Assembly: GCF_000302535.1 (NCBI RefSeq)
Contig: NC_018708.1
Location: 3,844,001-3,908,000, forward strand
Direction: 5' to 3'
Source of the DNA: Acidovorax sp. KKS102
GTDB lineage: Bacteria > Pseudomonadota > Gammaproteobacteria > Burkholderiales > Burkholderiaceae_C
DNA: 64,000 nucleotides
This document shows, in pieces, positions 1-14,542 of this stretch. Position 1 is the first letter of the stretch; each line of letters begins with the position of its first letter. The translations under genes and the position numbers were made by a program. The notes under the pieces were generated by a model. It was not told the DNA's origin. It was given only the letters and a program-made list of their open reading frames with translations, and ran no database searches.

Positions 1-4614
<4,614 letters not shown>

Positions 4615-4662
4615 GCCTACGTCCTCGCCACGCGGGCCCCCTGCCCTGTTGGCCCACTACTG

Positions 4663-7209
4663 TCAGCCTGCGGGGTCCAGCAATGCATCGATAGTCTCCG
4701 CCGGCCCGGGCCTTCCAAACAGATACCCCTGGAACCCCTCGCACCCGTGCAGCCTCAGGAACGACAGCTGCCCCGTCGTCTCCACCCCCTCGGCCACCAC
4801 CTCCAGGTCCAGGCTCTTGGCCAGCGCCAGGATGGTCCGAACTATCGCCGCGTCGTTCGGGTCCGTCAGCACGTCCCGCACGAAGCTCTGGTCGATCTTC
4901 ACCTGGTCCAGCGGCAGGCGCTTGAGGTAGCTCAGGCTAGAGTAGCCGGTGCCGAAGTCGTCCAGCGCAAAGCCCACGCCTTCGCTTTTGAGTTGCACCA
5001 TGCGTGCGATGGTGTCTTCGATGTCTCCCAGCAGCAGGCTTTCGGTGAGTTCGAGTTTGAGCTGCCGGGGGTCGGCGTTGTGGTTCTTCAAGGTTTGCAG
5101 CACTTCGGCCACGAAGCCCGGTTGCCGAAATTGGCGGGCGCTGACGTTCACGGAGATGGACAGGTGGGCGGTGTCCGGGTGTTGGCTCCAGCGCTGCAGT
5201 TGTTCGCAGGCGGTCTGGAGCACGTATTGGCCCAGGGGGAGGATGAGGCCGGTCTGTTCTGCCAGGGGGATGAAGTCGGCCGGGCTGATCATGCCGCGCT
5301 GGGGGTGGCGCCAGCGCACGAGGGCTTCTGCGCCCAGCAGGCGGGCGTGGTGGTCGACCACAGGCTGGTAGTGCACGAGCAGCTCGCCCCGGGCCAGGCC
5401 CTGGCGCAGGTCGGCTTCGAGGTTGGAGCGGGCGTTCACCGCTGCCTGCATGTCGGGGTCGAAGAATCTCTGGGTGTTGCGGCCTGCGGCTTTGGCCTGG
5501 TACATGGCCAGGTCGGCGCGCTTCAAGAGTTCGTCCACGGTGAGGCGTTCGTCGCCAAAGAGGGTGATGCCGATGCTGGGGGTGCTGTAGTGCTGGGCGC
5601 CGTCCAGGTTGAAGGGCTGGTTCAGGCTGGCCAGGAGTTTTTCTGCGACGGTTTCTGCCTGGGTGGCGGCGTTTTGCAGGTCGGGGGCCAGGGCTTCGAG
5701 CATGACGACGAATTCGTCGCCGCCAAAGCGGGCGACGGTGTCGGCTTCGCGCACGCTGCCCACCAGGCGGGCGGCGACCTGGGCCAGGAGCTGGTCGCCC
5801 ATGTCGTGGCCCAGGGTGTCGTTCAAGTCCTTGAAGTTGTCGAGGTCGATGAACAGCAGGGCGCCGAGATTGCGGGTGCGCTGGCAGGCAGCGATGGAGC
5901 GTTGCAGGCGGTCCAGGAGCAGGCGGCGGTTGGGCAGGCCCGTGAGCGCGTCGTAGAAGGCCAGGCGTTCGATTTCTTGTTCGGCCAGCTTACGGTCCGT
6001 GATATCCATGGTGAATCCATGCGACACCACCGAGCCATCGGCCTCGCGGTGCGGAATGGCATTGGTCATGTGCCAGCGCACGCTTCCGTCATTCATCCGC
6101 ACACGGTATTCACACTGCCAGGGCACCAGCTTGCGCACGGACAACATGGCCGAGCGTTGCACCAGCGGCAGGTCTTCCGCAATCACGCGGTGCGAGAGCA
6201 CGCCATGGTCAGCGGTCACCTCGTGGGGCTCCACACCCATGAATTCGCGCACGGCATCGCTGATGTACTGCACACTGGTGCTGCCATCGGAATGCTGCCG
6301 GTATTCGTAGATGAAGCCAGGAATGCGGCTGGCAATACGCTGGATGAACAACAGTTGCTCACGCAACTGCTCTGCAGCGCGGTGCTCGTCTGTCACGTCC
6401 TGCACCACGCCCATGACCACCTGCACACCGTCACGCGGCAGCGTGCGCTGCACGCGCGAGCGCATCCAGCGCACTTCACCGTCCGGCCGGCGCCAGCGGT
6501 ACTCCACGTCCAGCCCGGACCCACGCTCGCGGATCTTGTCGAACACGTGCCGGTCTTCCGGCAGGATGCCGCTCACTGCGCGCTCGGGGTCCACCCATTC
6601 CTGCTGCTCAAACCCGGCAATATTGCACAGGCCGGGCGACCAGAGCAGCACGGTTTCGCCCGGGTCTTCAATGCGCCGCCAATGGCCGGTGCGCGCCAGA
6701 CTCTCCATGGTGTTGAACACATCGGTCTGTTCGCGCAGCTCGCGCCGCACTTCTTCCAGCGCGCGTTCGGACGCGGCCAGCGACACTCGCAGATTCTCGG
6801 CCTCCGAGGCATCACGCACCGTGACCACGATGCAGTCATTCGTCACGCGGCGAGCCGACAAGTCCCAGGCCAGCAACAGCCGGCCGGGCTCGCGCACCAC
6901 CTGGCGGCATTCCAGCGGTGCACCCACGCGCACCACGCCGAGCAACTGGTCCATCAAGGGTGTGTTGGCCAGCAGGTCGAACACCTCGGATGCGTCCACG
7001 CCAGGGTGCCGCACCGCGCCCAGCCCCGGCATGCGCCGGGCCGCGGCGTTGGCGGCCAGCAGCAGCAGTCGGCCGTCCTGCAGACGGAACTCCATGAGTG
7101 CCACTGGCACTGCATCCACCAGCGCTTGCAGGCGCGCCTGCGCCATGGGCTCGATGAGGCCGTCCCCGGCAGGGGCGAGGAGGTCGGTCAGCAGTTCGGA
7201 CGAGATCAC
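4663..7209 (-). CDS. PAS-GGDEF-EAL cyclic-di-GMP protein
   Basis: Soluble bifunctional c-di-GMP turnover protein, about 848 residues. Three N-terminal PAS regions lead into GGDEF (RFGGDEFVVM, near residue 493), with an intact product-inhibition I-site READ five residues before it. The EAL domain follows: EALVRWRHP near 626, LTES, DDFGTGYSSL and EGVET. Both catalytic sets look complete, so net cyclase or phosphodiesterase activity cannot be predicted. The start is uncertain. The GTG at 7209 is used because the frame upstream (back to 7386) reads as non-protein-like and would run into the mutS leader; an ATG at 7146 just before the first PAS is the other option. It is divergent from mutS and upstream of the hybrid kinase. 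Confidence 0.9.
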   Translation of the reverse strand: MISSELLTDLLAPAGDGLIEPMAQARLQALVDAVPVALMEFRLQDGRLLLLAANAAARRMPGLGAVRHPGVDASEVFDLLANTPLMDQLLGVVRVGAPLECRQVVREPGRLLLAWDLSARRVTNDCIVVTVRDASEAENLRVSLAASERALEEVRRELREQTDVFNTMESLARTGHWRRIEDPGETVLLWSPGLCNIAGFEQQEWVDPERAVSGILPEDRHVFDKIRERGSGLDVEYRWRRPDGEVRWMRSRVQRTLPRDGVQVVMGVVQDVTDEHRAAEQLREQLLFIQRIASRIPGFIYEYRQHSDGSTSVQYISDAVREFMGVEPHEVTADHGVLSHRVIAEDLPLVQRSAMLSVRKLVPWQCEYRVRMNDGSVRWHMTNAIPHREADGSVVSHGFTMDITDRKLAEQEIERLAFYDALTGLPNRRLLLDRLQRSIAACQRTRNLGALLFIDLDNFKDLNDTLGHDMGDQLLAQVAARLVGSVREADTVARFGGDEFVVMLEALAPDLQNAATQAETVAEKLLASLNQPFNLDGAQHYSTPSIGITLFGDERLTVDELLKRADLAMYQAKAAGRNTQRFFDPDMQAAVNARSNLEADLRQGLARGELLVHYQPVVDHHARLLGAEALVRWRHPQRGMISPADFIPLAEQTGLILPLGQYVLQTACEQLQRWSQHPDTAHLSISVNVSARQFRQPGFVAEVLQTLKNHNADPRQLKLELTESLLLGDIEDTIARMVQLKSEGVGFALDDFGTGYSSLSYLKRLPLDQVKIDQSFVRDVLTDPNDAAIVRTILALAKSLDLEVVAEGVETTGQLSFLRLHGCEGFQGYLFGRPGPAETIDALLDPAG

Positions 7210-7409
7210 GGTCGCTCTGAAGCCTCTGAATCCAGGGGTTGAAACACCAATGCGCAAACGGAGGATGGCTCCGTTCAGGGTCAAGCTGCCAGCATACAGC
7301 CAAGAGTATGTCAAAACGTAACATCTTGGCAGAACGCAGTGGAATTCACCAAGGGGAAACCCGATGACCGAACTGCTACAGTCCACGCCTCATTCCTGCC
7401 ACCCCCTGC
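7210..7409. promoter_or_regulatory. Divergent intergenic region, mutS / PAS-GGDEF-EAL gene
   Basis: About 200 bases between two divergently read genes. A perfect TTGACA lies on the minus strand at 7314-7309 and could be a -35 box for the GGDEF-EAL gene. I see no convincing matching -10 box and no clear sigma-70 pair for mutS. Confidence 0.3.
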
Positions 7410-10028
7410 ATGTCCGACACGCTCGAACACCACACCCCCATGATGCAGCAGTACCTGGCCCTCAAGGCCGGGTACCCCGAGACGCTGCTGTTCTACCGCA
7501 TGGGCGACTTCTACGAAGTCTTCTGGCAAGACGCCGAAAAGGCCGCGCGCCTGCTCGACATCACACTCACGCAGCGCGGCCAGTCGGGCGGGCAGCCGGT
7601 GGTGATGGCGGGGGTGCCGTTCCACGCGCTGGAGAACTATCTGGCGCGCCTCATCAAGATGGGCGAGTCGGTGGCCATTGCCGAGCAGGTGGGCGAGGTG
7701 GGCGCGAGCAAGGGCCCGGTGGAGCGCAAGGTGGTGCGCGTGGTCACGCCCGGCACGCTGACCGACACCGAGCTGCTGTCCGACAAATCCGAATCGCTGC
7801 TGATGGCCGTGCACCAGGCGCCCCGCGCGCGCTGTGGCCTGGCCTGGCTGAGCGTGACGCAGGGCCGCGTGTTCCTGGCCGAATGCGCGCTGGACGAACT
7901 GGGCGCCTGGCTGGCGCGCGTGGCGCCCAGCGAGCTGATCTACAGCGCAGGCGTGACCGAACGCTTTGAGCAACAACTGCAGGTGCTGCGCCAAGGAGGC
8001 GCCTTCACCTGCCCCATGAGCCTGCGGCCCGACTGGCAGTTTGACAGCGCCCTGGGCGAGCGCAAGCTGCTCGAAAACCTGGGCGCCGCCAGCCTGCAGG
8101 CCTGGGGTGCGCAAGACCTGGGCGAGGCCCACGCCGCCGCCGCCGGACTGCTCACGTATGCCGAACACACACAGGGCCGCACGCTGACCCACGTGCACAG
8201 CGTGCAGGTGCAGCGCAACGACGACCTCATTGACCTGCCCGCCACCACACGCCGCAATCTGGAGCTGGTGAAGACCCTGCGTGGCGACGATGCGCCCACG
8301 CTGTTCTCGCTGCTGGACACCTGCATGACGGGCATGGGCAGCCGCCTGCTCAAGACCTGGCTGCTGGAGCCCCGCCGTGACCGCGCCGAGGCACGCCAGC
8401 GCCTGTCGGCCACCACAGCCTTGCGGGGCGCGGGCGGCGCAGGTGGCGGTGCGGGCCCCTGGTCCACACTGCGCAGCGAACTCAAGGGCGTGAGCGATGT
8501 GGAGCGCATCACCGCCCGCATTGCGCTGCGCCAGGTGCGCCCGCGCGAGCTGGTCGCGCTGGGCAAGACGCTACAAAAAGCAGAGCTGCTTGCGCTCAAT
8601 GGACGAGCACCAGAGCCCTTTTTGATGCAAATCTTCAGCCACCTGCAGCCGCCCGAGGGTTGCATGGCATTGCTGCAGGCCGCGATTGCCGAAGAGCCAG
8701 CTGCCCTGGTGCGCGACGGCGGCGTGATCGCCAACGGCTTCGACACCGAGCTGGACGAGCTGCGCGCCATCCAGACCAATTGCGACGCCTTCTTGCTCGA
8801 CCTGGAAGTCCGCGAGAAAGCCCGCACCGGTATCCCCAACCTGCGCGTGCAGTTCAACAAGGTGCATGGCTTCTACATCGAGGTCACCAGCAGCCATGTC
8901 GAGAAGGTGCCCGATGACTACCGCCGCCGCCAGACGCTGAAAAACGCCGAGCGCTTCATCACGCCCGAACTCAAGGCGTTTGAAGACAAGGCCCTATCGG
9001 CCAGCGAGCGTGCACTGGCGCGCGAGAAGTGGCTGTACGAGCAGATCCTGGACCAGCTGCAGCCCCACATTCCGCAGCTGACCCGTCTGGCGCAGGCGCT
9101 GGCCACGCTCGATGTGCTGTGCACGCTGGCCGAGCGATCCCTCACCCTGAACTGGTGCGCGCCCCAGTTCGTGCCCGAGCCCTGCATCGAGATCGAGGGC
9201 GGCCGTCACCCCGTGGTCGAAGCCCGCCTGGCCGAGACATCCAGCGGCAGCTTCATCGCCAACCACACGCGGCTCAACGCCAACACGCGCATGCAGGTCA
9301 TCACCGGCCCCAACATGGGCGGTAAATCGACCTACATGCGGCAGGTGGCGCTGATCGTGCTGCTGGCCAGCATGGGCAGCCATGTGCCTGCCGCGAGCTG
9401 CCGCCTGGGCCCCATTGACGCCATCCACACCCGCATCGGCGCGGCCGACGACCTGGCCAACGCGCAGTCCACCTTCATGCTGGAGATGACCGAGGCCGCG
9501 CAGATCCTGCACGCCGCCACGCCCCACAGCCTGGTGCTGATGGACGAGATCGGCCGGGGCACCAGCACGTTCGACGGCTTGGCGCTGGCCAGTGGCATCG
9601 CCACGCACCTGCATGACAAGACCCGCGCCTTCACGCTGTTTGCCACGCACTACTTCGAACTGACCGAGCTGCCTGCCAAGGCGCGCCATGCGATCAACAT
9701 GCATGTGAGTGCCACCGAGAGCGGCGCGGACATCGTGTTCCTGCACGAGATTCAGCCCGGCCCAGCCAGCCGCAGCTACGGGATTCAGGTGGCCAAGCTG
9801 GCGGGCATGCCCTCGCCCGTGCTGCACCACGCTCGCCATGCGCTGGCGGCGCTCGAAGAACGCGCGGGCGAGGATGAGTTGCAGGTGGACCTGTTCGCCG
9901 CCCCCGAGGTGCCCGAGAGCGTGGTCGCCAGCCCGGTGGAAGCCGCGCTGGCCGGCATCAACCCCGACGCGATGAGCCCCCGCGAAGCGCTGGACGCGCT
10001 GTACCAGCTCAAGAAGATGCTGGGCTGA
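7410..10028 (+). CDS. mutS: DNA mismatch repair protein MutS
   Basis: ATP-dependent mismatch recognition protein, 872 residues, normal length for MutS. The mismatch-reading motif is present (F34-Y-E36 in RMGDFYEVF). Domain III and clamp sequences ([30 protein letters not shown]) match MutS. The ABC-type ATPase carries Walker [10 protein letters not shown] near residue 632 and [13 protein letters not shown], then ATHYFELT, and the dimerisation tail ends [14 protein letters not shown]. The ATG at 7410 gives the usual N-terminus. Around residues 388-408 the coding sequence overlaps a copy of the dispersed repeat (8571-8620). An extra Gly/Ala stretch near residue 347 is also unusual. No mutL neighbour is present. 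Confidence 0.98.
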   Translation: MSDTLEHHTPMMQQYLALKAGYPETLLFYRMGDFYEVFWQDAEKAARLLDITLTQRGQSGGQPVVMAGVPFHALENYLARLIKMGESVAIAEQVGEVGASKGPVERKVVRVVTPGTLTDTELLSDKSESLLMAVHQAPRARCGLAWLSVTQGRVFLAECALDELGAWLARVAPSELIYSAGVTERFEQQLQVLRQGGAFTCPMSLRPDWQFDSALGERKLLENLGAASLQAWGAQDLGEAHAAAAGLLTYAEHTQGRTLTHVHSVQVQRNDDLIDLPATTRRNLELVKTLRGDDAPTLFSLLDTCMTGMGSRLLKTWLLEPRRDRAEARQRLSATTALRGAGGAGGGAGPWSTLRSELKGVSDVERITARIALRQVRPRELVALGKTLQKAELLALNGRAPEPFLMQIFSHLQPPEGCMALLQAAIAEEPAALVRDGGVIANGFDTELDELRAIQTNCDAFLLDLEVREKARTGIPNLRVQFNKVHGFYIEVTSSHVEKVPDDYRRRQTLKNAERFITPELKAFEDKALSASERALAREKWLYEQILDQLQPHIPQLTRLAQALATLDVLCTLAERSLTLNWCAPQFVPEPCIEIEGGRHPVVEARLAETSSGSFIANHTRLNANTRMQVITGPNMGGKSTYMRQVALIVLLASMGSHVPAASCRLGPIDAIHTRIGAADDLANAQSTFMLEMTEAAQILHAATPHSLVLMDEIGRGTSTFDGLALASGIATHLHDKTRAFTLFATHYFELTELPAKARHAINMHVSATESGADIVFLHEIQPGPASRSYGIQVAKLAGMPSPVLHHARHALAALEERAGEDELQVDLFAAPEVPESVVASPVEAALAGINPDAMSPREALDALYQLKKMLG
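8571..8620 (-). repeat. Dispersed AGCGCTAGT/AGCTAT-type repeat inside mutS (diverged copy)
   Basis: The copy reads CTACAAAAAGCAGAGCTGC on the plus strand, then a degenerate inverted half. It aligns with the reverse complement of the copy at 34571-34611 (CTACAAAAACAATAGCTACC). It lies in frame in mutS and codes for ordinary residues, with total length close to that of E. coli MutS over the same stretch, so it may replace rather than add sequence. Confidence 0.5.
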
Positions 10029-10067
10029 CACGGCGCACAGCCTGCCCAGCAGAACGCTGTCAAAGGG

Positions 10068-10103
10068 GCCTCTGGCAGCGCATAGGGAGGCTTTTTTAAG
10101 CCT
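10068..10103 (+). terminator. Probable mutS transcription terminator
   Basis: GCCTC at 10068-10072 pairs with GAGGC at 10087-10091, followed by six T residues (10092-10097). The alternative AGGCTT/AAGCCT pairing across the T-run (10088-10103) would also act as a hairpin. It starts 40 nt after the mutS stop. The stem is short, so efficiency is uncertain. Confidence 0.5.
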
Positions 10104-10111
10104 GATTCGCC

Positions 10112-10152
10112 TCAAGCGCTAGTGCTATATGCCTCAATTGCTATCATTTTTG
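10112..10152 (+). repeat. Dispersed AGCGCTAGT/AGCTAT-type repeat (mutS 3' region)
   Basis: AAGCGCTAGTGCTATATGCC is followed by AATTGCTATCATTTTTG. It shares GCGCTAGTG and the CTAT-n-TTTTTG end with the copy at 34571-34611. It sits in the 234-nt gap between mutS and the Anbu-type gene, just after the probable terminator. Confidence 0.6.
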
Positions 10153-10262
10153 CATCAACTGCAGCCTTGGTCATTCGGGGGCACCCGATAGGGGTGCAAG
10201 GCCTCGGTGGCTTGGGCGACTAAACTCGCGGGTTCTCTCCCTCCAACGAACCCCATTGCTCC

Positions 10263-11090
10263 ATGACGTACTGCGTCGCCATCAAACTCAACGCCGGGCT
10301 GGTTTTCCTGTCCGATTCCCGCACCAATGCCGGCCTGGACCAGATCAGCTCGTTCCGCAAGATGATGGTCTATGAGAAGACGGGCGACCGCTTCATGGTG
10401 CTGCTGTCAGCGGGCAACCTGTCCATCTCGCAGTCGGTGCGCGAGATCCTGCAGACCGAGCAGATCAAGGACAGCGAGTCGGGCGAGGCCATCACGATCT
10501 GGAACGCCAAGAGCATGTTTGACGCCGCCCGTGTGCTGGGCGCTGCCGTGCGCCACGTGCACGAGCGCGACGGTGCCGCCCTCAAGCGCTCGGGTGTGGA
10601 CTTCAACGTGTCCCTGGTGTTTGGCGGCCAGATCAAGGGCGAGGGCATGCGCCTGTTCCAGGTCTACTCGGCGGGTAACTTCATCGAGGCAACGTCAGAG
10701 ACGCCGTACTTCCAGGTGGGCGAATCCAAATACGGCAAGCCCGTGCTCGACCGCGTGCTCACGCCCGAGACTCCGCTGGACGAGGCCGCCAAGTGCGCGC
10801 TGGTGTCGATGGACAGCACGCTCAAGTCCAACCTGTCGGTGGGCCTGCCGCTGGATCTGGTGGTGTACGAGGCCGACCGCTTTGCCACCGACAAGGTGAT
10901 CTGCATCGACGAGAACAACCCCTACTTCCGCATGCTGCACGACAGTTGGGGCCAGAAGCTGCGCCAGGTGTTCGACAGCATCGAAGACCCGGCCTGGAGC
11001 GGCGGCGCGACCGAAGTGCCGATCATGGTCACCCCATCGCGCAGCAAGCCGCTCAAGAAGATCACCAACCACACCGACCGGCTGATCTGA
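10263..11090 (+). CDS. anbu: Anbu-type bacterial proteasome homologue (Ntn hydrolase)
   Basis: Predicted proteasome-type peptidase of the Anbu (ancestral beta subunit) family, 275 residues. The start MTYCVAIKLNAGLVFLSDSR is typical: removal of Met would expose the N-terminal Thr nucleophile, and the conserved Asp (in LSDSR) and Lys (in FRKMMVY) of the Ntn active site follow at the expected spacing. Anbu proteins are known to form self-assembling ring or helical particles; their substrates are poorly known. The usual Anbu partners (an alpha-E protein, a circularly permuted ATP-grasp and a transglutaminase-like protease) are not next to it, the neighbours being mutS and a lipase-like hydrolase. 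No chaperone ATPase is adjacent. Confidence 0.88.
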   Translation: MTYCVAIKLNAGLVFLSDSRTNAGLDQISSFRKMMVYEKTGDRFMVLLSAGNLSISQSVREILQTEQIKDSESGEAITIWNAKSMFDAARVLGAAVRHVHERDGAALKRSGVDFNVSLVFGGQIKGEGMRLFQVYSAGNFIEATSETPYFQVGESKYGKPVLDRVLTPETPLDEAAKCALVSMDSTLKSNLSVGLPLDLVVYEADRFATDKVICIDENNPYFRMLHDSWGQKLRQVFDSIEDPAWSGGATEVPIMVTPSRSKPLKKITNHTDRLI

Positions 11091-11174
11091 CGCCCTGCCG
11101 CAGGCCTGCGCGCCCGCTGCATCCCGGCCGCGCACGCCTTTGCCGGTCGGCCCTGCAGCCCTGCCACCACCTCC

Positions 11175-11996
11175 ATGCTGCCCATCGTTTTCTCGCACGC
11201 CAACAGTTTTCCGGCCAGCACCTACCGCGTGCTCTTCCAGCACCTCAAGACCCGGGGGTTTGAAGTCAGCGCGGTCGAGCGCTATGGCCACGACCCCCAA
11301 TACCCGGTAACCAGCAACTGGCCCCACCTGGTGCAGCAACTGGCCGACTTTGCCGGTCCCGAGGTGCAGCGCCTCGGCCAGCGGGTGTTCCTGGTGGGCC
11401 ATTCGCTGGGCGGATTCCTCAGCGTGATGGCGGCAGCGCGCCACCCCGAGCTGGTGCGCGGCGTGCTGCTGATCGACTCACCGCTCATTGGCGGCTGGAA
11501 GGCCAACGTGGTGGGCGTGGCCAAGCGGACCCAGGTGGTGGGCTCGATATCGCCAGGCCGCGTCAGCCGCCAGCGCCGCTTCAGCTGGGCCAGCAATGAA
11601 GAAGCGCTGGAGCACTTCCGAAAGAAAAAGGCGTTTGCCCGCTGGCACCCCGAGGTGTTGCACGATTACATCACCCATGGCCTGCAGGACCAGGACGGCA
11701 AACGCGTGCTGGGCTTCGACCGCGCGGTGGAAACGGCTATCTACAACACGCTGCCCCACAACCTGGGCCGGCTGCTGAGCAAGCACCCGCTGCAGTGCCC
11801 GGCCGCCTTCATCGGCGGGCGCGACTCGGACGAGATGAAGCAGGTCGGGATGGCCATGACACTGCGTGTGACCGAGGGCCGCACCATGATGCTGGACGGC
11901 AGCCACCTGTTCCCCATGGAGCAGCCCGTGGCCACGGCGGCCGCCATCGAGGCGGCCCTGCTCAACCTGGCCGCGCTCACCCCCCTGCAGCGCTGA
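11175..11996 (+). CDS. Alpha/beta hydrolase
   Basis: Cytoplasmic alpha/beta-fold hydrolase, 273 residues, no signal peptide. It opens with LPIVFSHANSFPASTYR (oxyanion-hole region, with HAN in place of the common HG). The nucleophile elbow is GHSLGG near residue 77. A late acid residue (GGRDSDE) and His (DGSHLFPME) complete the triad. The architecture suggests an esterase, lipase or thioesterase; the substrate cannot be told. It begins 84 nt after the Anbu-type gene and may share its transcript. Confidence 0.85.
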   Translation: MLPIVFSHANSFPASTYRVLFQHLKTRGFEVSAVERYGHDPQYPVTSNWPHLVQQLADFAGPEVQRLGQRVFLVGHSLGGFLSVMAAARHPELVRGVLLIDSPLIGGWKANVVGVAKRTQVVGSISPGRVSRQRRFSWASNEEALEHFRKKKAFARWHPEVLHDYITHGLQDQDGKRVLGFDRAVETAIYNTLPHNLGRLLSKHPLQCPAAFIGGRDSDEMKQVGMAMTLRVTEGRTMMLDGSHLFPMEQPVATAAAIEAALLNLAALTPLQR

Positions 11997-12181
11997 GCCG
12001 CTGCCGAGGACCTGTTCAAAGAGACCCCGGCCAGGGTCGCCGGGTGCTGCCTACCACCAAATTCAGACGCTGGGGGGCGAATAAGCAGCCGCCAGAGCCC
12101 CTGGATCAGGGGAAACAGGGGACACACACCACGCACCAATCCCCTACACTGGTGAAATTGTTACAGCGTGATACACCCGAC

Positions 12182-13003
12182 ATGTCTGCACCGCCCTCGA
12201 CGGCCGGGCGCTTACCCGCGCTCAGCTTTGCGCTTCTTGCCGCTTTTGTCATCGCTACCGCGATTCGCACCCACAACGACACCACCATCGCCATCGTCAT
12301 CGCCTCGGTGCTGATGTTTGCCTGCTGCTGGGCCAGCGCCGCGCACCTGCTGGGCACCCGCGCAGCGCTGCAGTTTGTGTTGATTGCGGTCTGCCTAGGG
12401 TGGTTTGCGGAACAGATGGGCTCCAGCAGGGGCTGGTTTTTCGGGCACTACACCTACACCGACGTGCTGGGCCCCCGCTTGCTGGATGTGCCACTGGTGA
12501 TCCCCATGATGTGGTTTGCGCTGACGTATGCGGGCTATGTGATCAGCAACCTCATCGTCTGGCAATCGGCGGTGGACGGCGCACCCGGGCTAGGCAATGC
12601 CGCCATGCTGTCATTTCTGGCGGCCATGATCGTGACTGCGTTCGACCTGGGCGCAGACCCCTACTTTGTGTACACCCTGAAGGCGTGGATCATGGCCAAG
12701 ACCGATGGCGCCTGGTTTGGAGAAACCGTGCAGGGCTTTTTTGGCTGGGTGTTTGTGGCTTTTGTGATCGTCTTCGGCTTTCGCATGTCGGTGCGCCAGC
12801 GCCCGCCGCAGCCCGCCAGCCCCTTCCTGCGGCGCCATGCGATGGTGCCGCTATCTATCTACGCGGCGGGCATGGTGCTCCAGATGATTCTGGGCAACCC
12901 GGTGGAGATCCGGACCATCGCCGCTTTCGCCATGGGGATTCCGCTGCTGTGCGCGCTGGCGGGCTTCCAACGCTGGCGCGCTCCGGGTAAGGTCGCCCCA
13001 TGA
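12182..13003 (+). CDS. Carotenoid biosynthesis (CruF/DUF422-like) membrane protein
   Basis: Integral membrane protein of 273 residues with about seven hydrophobic helices. It carries the DUF422 signatures: WFAEQMGSSRGWFFGHYTYT, a VPLVIPMMWFALTYAGYV block and a later FDLGADP. DUF422 contains CruF-type carotenoid 1',2'-hydratases of C50 and gamma-carotene pathways, but no other carotenoid gene is nearby, so the substrate is open. The ATG at 12182 fits the hydrophobic N-terminus, although the frame is open further upstream. Its stop overlaps the start of the MpaB-like gene by four bases (ATGA), indicating translational coupling. Confidence 0.75.
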   Translation: MSAPPSTAGRLPALSFALLAAFVIATAIRTHNDTTIAIVIASVLMFACCWASAAHLLGTRAALQFVLIAVCLGWFAEQMGSSRGWFFGHYTYTDVLGPRLLDVPLVIPMMWFALTYAGYVISNLIVWQSAVDGAPGLGNAAMLSFLAAMIVTAFDLGADPYFVYTLKAWIMAKTDGAWFGETVQGFFGWVFVAFVIVFGFRMSVRQRPPQPASPFLRRHAMVPLSIYAAGMVLQMILGNPVEIRTIAAFAMGIPLLCALAGFQRWRAPGKVAP

Positions 13004-14523
13004 CCGGAACCCACTCCAGCCCCCACCTGCCAGCCGCTGACCTGGCCCCCATGCAGCACCACGCCGATCCGCTGGCCGATGAGACCATCGCCAAGATCCT
13101 GGGGCCGTGGCCCCACGGCGACGTGGCCGCCGACGCCCCGCAGTGGGCGCACATCAACACGGTCAACCTGCTGTTCAGCCAGTGGGCCGACAACGCCACG
13201 TTGACCCATTGGCAAGCAACAGAAGGCCCGGTGCAGGTGGGAGAAGGTGACAAGGCCGCCAAAGGCTATGTGACTGCCGAGATGGCCGAGGCACTGAACC
13301 ACTACGTGCAGGCGGCGCAGGTGCTCCCCCCCTGGGCTGATGCCCGCAAGATCGAGCGCGCTGAAAAACTGTTCATGGACCACGGGGCGCTGTCGTGCAT
13401 CCTGCTGTTCTGCGCCAGCCTGCCCGAGTGTTATGTGGTGCCGGACCTGTCGAGCGTGCTGCACACCACCGGCCAGCTGGAGCAGAACACTGAGTACCGC
13501 ATCCGCTCCACCGCCGCCATGATCTTCCCGGTGATGCTGCATGGCGGCCTCAGCCAACGCGGCGCTGGCGTGGCGCAGGTGCTCAAGGTGCGGCTGATCC
13601 ACGCGACGGTGCGCAATCTCATCCTGCACGGCAGCCCCGAACATGCCATGGCGCAATGGCAGGCGGGCGGAGACGGCCTCGTCGTGCCTGGCGTTGCCCC
13701 CGCAGGCGGAGGTCGGTCCATGATGTACCAGACGCTCTATGCACGCGGCTGGAACCTCGCCGCCAAAGGCCTTCCTTGCAACCAGGAGGAGCTGGCCTAC
13801 ACGCTGCTGACCTTCGGTTATGTGTTCCTGCGCAGCCTGCGTAGGCTGGGTCTCGGGCTGCCCGCCCACGACGAGGAGGCTTACCTGCATGCCTGGAATG
13901 TGGTGGGCCACGTGCTGGGCATTGACCGCTCCCTGATGGTGGAGACCATGACCCAGGGCGATGCGCTGATGGCGCTCATGCAGGCGCGCGGCCGCGCCGA
14001 GCCGGTCACACCCGACCCGCGCCCGGCGCTGGGCCAGGCGCTGATGCAGACCATGGCCAACGCGCTGCCCTGGCGCATCGTCAAACCCTTCCCGCAGCTC
14101 ATGACCCGCTACCTGTGCGGGCGAGAAACCGCCGAGGACCTGGGGTTGAACCAGCCCGTGCCTTGGCTGTCGGCCTTGCTGTTCTGGTGCGTTCTGCTGC
14201 TGGCCCGCGCCATCGATGCGGTGGTGGGTTCGCTGCTGCCGCGTTTCTCGATCGTTCGCATGCTCACGCGGGCCCTGGGCTACCACTTCATGAGCCGGGT
14301 GCTGATGAGCCAGACGCGCCCGCTGCAACTGCCCACCGAGCTGCTCAACCAGGTGGACACCGTGGTGCACAGCTGGAGCGACGACCCCCATGCCCCCGGC
14401 TGGCTCAACCGCATCGAGGATCGGTTGACCACCTCCGGCAGTTGGAGTCGCGGCCTCGCCAGCAAGGCCCAGTCCACACAAGCAGGTGCAGCAGGCCAGG
14501 CACCTCAAGCCACCACGCCATAG
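13000..14523 (+). CDS. DUF2236 (MpaB/Lcp-like) oxygenase family protein
   Basis: A 507-residue protein of the DUF2236 superfamily, which includes the latex-clearing protein Lcp (a b-type heme rubber dioxygenase) and fungal MpaB. The diagnostic block KVRLIHATVRNLIL, near residue 200, holds the Arg and His expected around the heme, and LCASLPECY-type segments precede it. The C-terminal half has a hydrophobic segment (WLSALLFWCVLLLARAID). No signal peptide is obvious. Four-base overlap with the DUF422 gene and a 19-nt gap to the first DISM cyclase suggest one operon. A role in oxidative cleavage of a polyprenoid is inference from the family and the DUF422 neighbour. Confidence 0.75.
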   Translation: MTGTHSSPHLPAADLAPMQHHADPLADETIAKILGPWPHGDVAADAPQWAHINTVNLLFSQWADNATLTHWQATEGPVQVGEGDKAAKGYVTAEMAEALNHYVQAAQVLPPWADARKIERAEKLFMDHGALSCILLFCASLPECYVVPDLSSVLHTTGQLEQNTEYRIRSTAAMIFPVMLHGGLSQRGAGVAQVLKVRLIHATVRNLILHGSPEHAMAQWQAGGDGLVVPGVAPAGGGRSMMYQTLYARGWNLAAKGLPCNQEELAYTLLTFGYVFLRSLRRLGLGLPAHDEEAYLHAWNVVGHVLGIDRSLMVETMTQGDALMALMQARGRAEPVTPDPRPALGQALMQTMANALPWRIVKPFPQLMTRYLCGRETAEDLGLNQPVPWLSALLFWCVLLLARAIDAVVGSLLPRFSIVRMLTRALGYHFMSRVLMSQTRPLQLPTELLNQVDTVVHSWSDDPHAPGWLNRIEDRLTTSGSWSRGLASKAQSTQAGAAGQAPQATTP

Positions 14524-14542
14524 CGCGATAGCGCCATCGCTC

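Noticed and set aside
7209-7386. Upstream extension of the GGDEF-EAL protein to a GTG at 7386
   Set aside because: The extra residues (for example VLPRCYVLTYSWLYAG) do not look like a PAS-protein N-terminus and would run into the mutS leader.
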